NCBI GenBank assembly: GCA_937120475.1
Contig: CAKZJV010000007.1
Coordinates: 1,690,068 to 1,754,067 of the forward strand
Direction: 5' to 3'
Origin: an uncultured Cryomorphaceae bacterium
GTDB lineage: Bacteria > Bacteroidota > Bacteroidia > Flavobacteriales > Schleiferiaceae
Length of the DNA: 64,000 nt
Under the pieces are notes generated by a model, which ran no database searches, was not told the origin of the DNA, and worked only from the letters and a program-made list of their open reading frames with translations. The number at the start of each line of letters is the position of its first letter. Position 1 is the stretch's first letter. Below are positions 62,797 through 64,000 of the stretch, one piece after another. Made by a program: the position numbers and the translations under genes.

Positions 62797-63318
62797 TTAT
62801 TTTTCAGGTTTTAGCCAGCCCGAATACATAACGTAGTTATGGGCAATCCGCTCAATTTCACCGGAAATCAATTCAGCCGTGATATCCTTCACCTTTTTGG
62901 CGGGAACCCCGGCATAAATAGACCCGGATTCCACATGGGTACCTTCCAAAACTACCGCACCGGCCGCTACTATGGAGTTGGTTTCTATCACACAACCATC
63001 CATCACTATCGCCCCCATACCTATCAAAACGTTATCGTGAACCGTGCAACCGTGTACTATGGCATTATGCCCTATGGATACATTATTGCCGATGTTGAGA
63101 GGGTGTTTTTGGTAGGTGCAATGCAGGGTGGCATTATCCTGAACGTTTACGCGATCGCCCATTTTAACATAATGAACATCACCGCGAATTACCGCTCCAA
63201 ACCAAACACTGCACTCCCGGCCCATGCTCACATCACCAATAATGGTGCAATTCTCGGCTGTAAAACAGTTCTCACCGAGTTGGGGGGATTTCCCTTTAAT
63301 TGATTTTATAAGTGCCAT
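62797..63318 (-). CDS. Gamma-carbonic-anhydrase-like hexapeptide protein
   Basis: 173 residues. Left-handed beta-helix repeats throughout (IGDVSMGRECSVWFGAVIRGD, then NIGNNVSIGHNAIVHGCTV). The three zinc-type histidines are visible (LHCTYQKH, GHNAIVHG). This is the YrdA/PaaY branch of gamma carbonic anhydrases, trimeric proteins whose in vivo activity is often uncertain. The ATG at 63318 has a TTG-N18-TACTTTTG promoter 24 bases upstream. It is divergent from the Nfu gene. Confidence 0.92.
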   Translation of the reverse strand: MALIKSIKGKSPQLGENCFTAENCTIIGDVSMGRECSVWFGAVIRGDVHYVKMGDRVNVQDNATLHCTYQKHPLNIGNNVSIGHNAIVHGCTVHDNVLIGMGAIVMDGCVIETNSIVAAGAVVLEGTHVESGSIYAGVPAKKVKDITAELISGEIERIAHNYVMYSGWLKPEK

Positions 63319-63342
63319 TGAATTGATTTATTTGAGTACTGA

Positions 63343-63371
63343 CAAAAGTAATAAGCTTCTTCACGGTGCAA
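63343..63371 (-). promoter_or_regulatory. Promoter TTG-N18-TACTTTTG
   Basis: On the minus strand TTG (63371-63369) and TACTTTTG (63350-63343) are 18 bases apart, within the Bacteroidota range. Drives the gamma-carbonic-anhydrase-like gene. Confidence 0.65.
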
Positions 63372-63381
63372 AGGAGAGCCT

Positions 63382-63389
63382 TATCTTTG
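63382..63389 (+). promoter_or_regulatory. Candidate -7 box TATCTTTG of the Nfu gene
   Basis: Match to TAnnTTTG, 16 bases before the ATG at 63406. No TTG at -33 was seen. It overlaps the back of the divergent promoter. Confidence 0.5.
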
Positions 63390-63405
63390 CCGAAATTTTA
63401 TTGTG

Positions 63406-64000
63406 ATGGAAGGTAGTACCAAAGTTCCGGTAAGTGTTTACGCAGAAATGACCCCAAACCCGGCTGTATTGAAATTTGTGGCCAACAAACGCCTTATTGA
63501 TGCGGATAGTTACGAATTCAAAAATATTGAGGAGGCACAGCCTTCCCCTTTGGCTACCCGCCTGTTTCACTATCCTTTTGTAAAGGAAGTATTTGTAAGT
63601 GGAAATTACCTGGCCCTAACCAAATACGATATAGTAGAGTGGGATGATGTTACCCTGGAAGTGCGGGAAGTAATCAGGGATTTTATTGCCTCTGGCCAAA
63701 CGGTGGTAAACGAGGCGGCCCTGGCAACACCCCAAACAACGGAAGAAGGTGATTCCGTAAAACCGGCCGCTACTCTACATCCGGAAGAAAAGGCCCCGGA
63801 AAACTACCTGGAAATTGAAAAGCGAATTGCGGACTTGTTGGAAGAGTATGTTAAGCCGGCCGTTGAACAAGACGGTGGCAACATTAAATTCCTACAATAC
63901 GATGAGGGAACGGTAAAAGTCTTACTTCAGGGAGCTTGTTCAGGTTGCCCTTCGTCCACCATGACCTTGAAACAGGGTATCCAAAATCTTTTAAACCAAA
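63406..64000 (+). CDS. Nfu/NifU-type Fe-S cluster scaffold protein (partial)
   Basis: Open from the ATG at 63406 to the right edge, 198 codons seen. N-terminal Nfu domain about 1-88 (YAEMTPNPAVLKFVANKRL, then FVSGNYLALTKYDIVEW), a linker rich in Ala, Thr and Glu, and the NifU C-terminal domain about 140-198 with VEQDGGNIKFLQYDEG and the cluster-binding GACSGCPSS. Only the last few residues are missing. It carries and delivers Fe-S clusters to apo-proteins, possibly including MiaB encoded at 47108. The full frame lies on the plus strand and is divergent from the hexapeptide gene. Confidence 0.92.
   Translation, partial: MEGSTKVPVSVYAEMTPNPAVLKFVANKRLIDADSYEFKNIEEAQPSPLATRLFHYPFVKEVFVSGNYLALTKYDIVEWDDVTLEVREVIRDFIASGQTVVNEAALATPQTTEEGDSVKPAATLHPEEKAPENYLEIEKRIADLLEEYVKPAVEQDGGNIKFLQYDEGTVKVLLQGACSGCPSSTMTLKQGIQNLLNQ

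Overview
The window looks like the chromosome of a gliding-type Bacteroidota (Flavobacteriales, most like the Owenweeksia/Schleiferiaceae-Cryomorphaceae kind). The reasons are: a complete gldKLMN type IX secretion (T9SS) locus with a PorP/SprF gene, separate gldA and gldB-gldC loci, several secreted proteins ending in a T9SS-type C-terminal sorting domain, SpII lipoproteins, a flavobacterial FtsZ tail, and intergenic -7 boxes of the Bacteroidota type TAnnTTTG with few Shine-Dalgarno sequences. No tRNA, rRNA, insertion sequence, prophage or CRISPR array was seen. Almost everything is core chromosome.

Layout. 1-7805 (minus) holds three large secreted proteins (a truncated lamin-tail/51-residue-repeat protein, a nuclease-lamin-tail protein, a duplicated lamin-tail protein) and one unknown helical protein. 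8085-10265 (minus) is rsgA, an acid-phosphatase lipoprotein and dtd. 10410-12084 (plus) is gldA with an overlapping MORN-repeat lipoprotein. 12087-15684 (minus) is der, a LuxR-type response regulator, nadE and an outer-membrane barrel. 15742-19945 (plus) is gldB, gldC, a small membrane protein and a soluble hybrid kinase. engB (minus) and mraZ (plus) diverge from a 400-bp region rich in GTGG repeats.

20925-36398 (plus) is one compact division and cell-wall operon, mraZ-rsmH-ftsL-ftsI-murE-mraY-murD-ftsW-murG-murC-ftsQ-ftsA-ftsZ. Most joints overlap or are a few bases apart, and a strong terminator ends it; yqeY follows with its own promoter. 37007-48556 (minus) carries a Kazal-domain lipoprotein, sanA-like, a coiled-coil secreted protein, groL, groS, a GT-C-type membrane protein, secG, a TPR protein, lptE, a sigma-54 activator without a receiver domain, a small secreted protein and miaB.

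48724-57920 (plus) is topA, a ureohydrolase-fold protein with a damaged metal site, then porP/sprF-gldK-gldL-gldM-gldN. The right end has a DAO-type oxidoreductase, a DUF983 protein, an ABC-F ATPase, a T9SS-exported lipase-like hydrolase, a gamma-carbonic-anhydrase-like protein and the start of an Nfu-type Fe-S scaffold gene.

The strongest observations are: (i) an MraZ-operator-like array of three GTGGR units at exact 10-bp pitch before mraZ, with a second array on the opposite strand facing engB; (ii) a conserved-looking but metal-ligand-depleted arginase-fold protein translationally coupled to topA just before the T9SS operon; (iii) an exact 153-bp pitch in the repeat protein at the left edge; (iv) a cluster of CTGAC/GTCAG half-sites, and no CIRCE, before groS. 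Nothing here is a clear new system. These are regulatory and domain-level oddities in otherwise core DNA.
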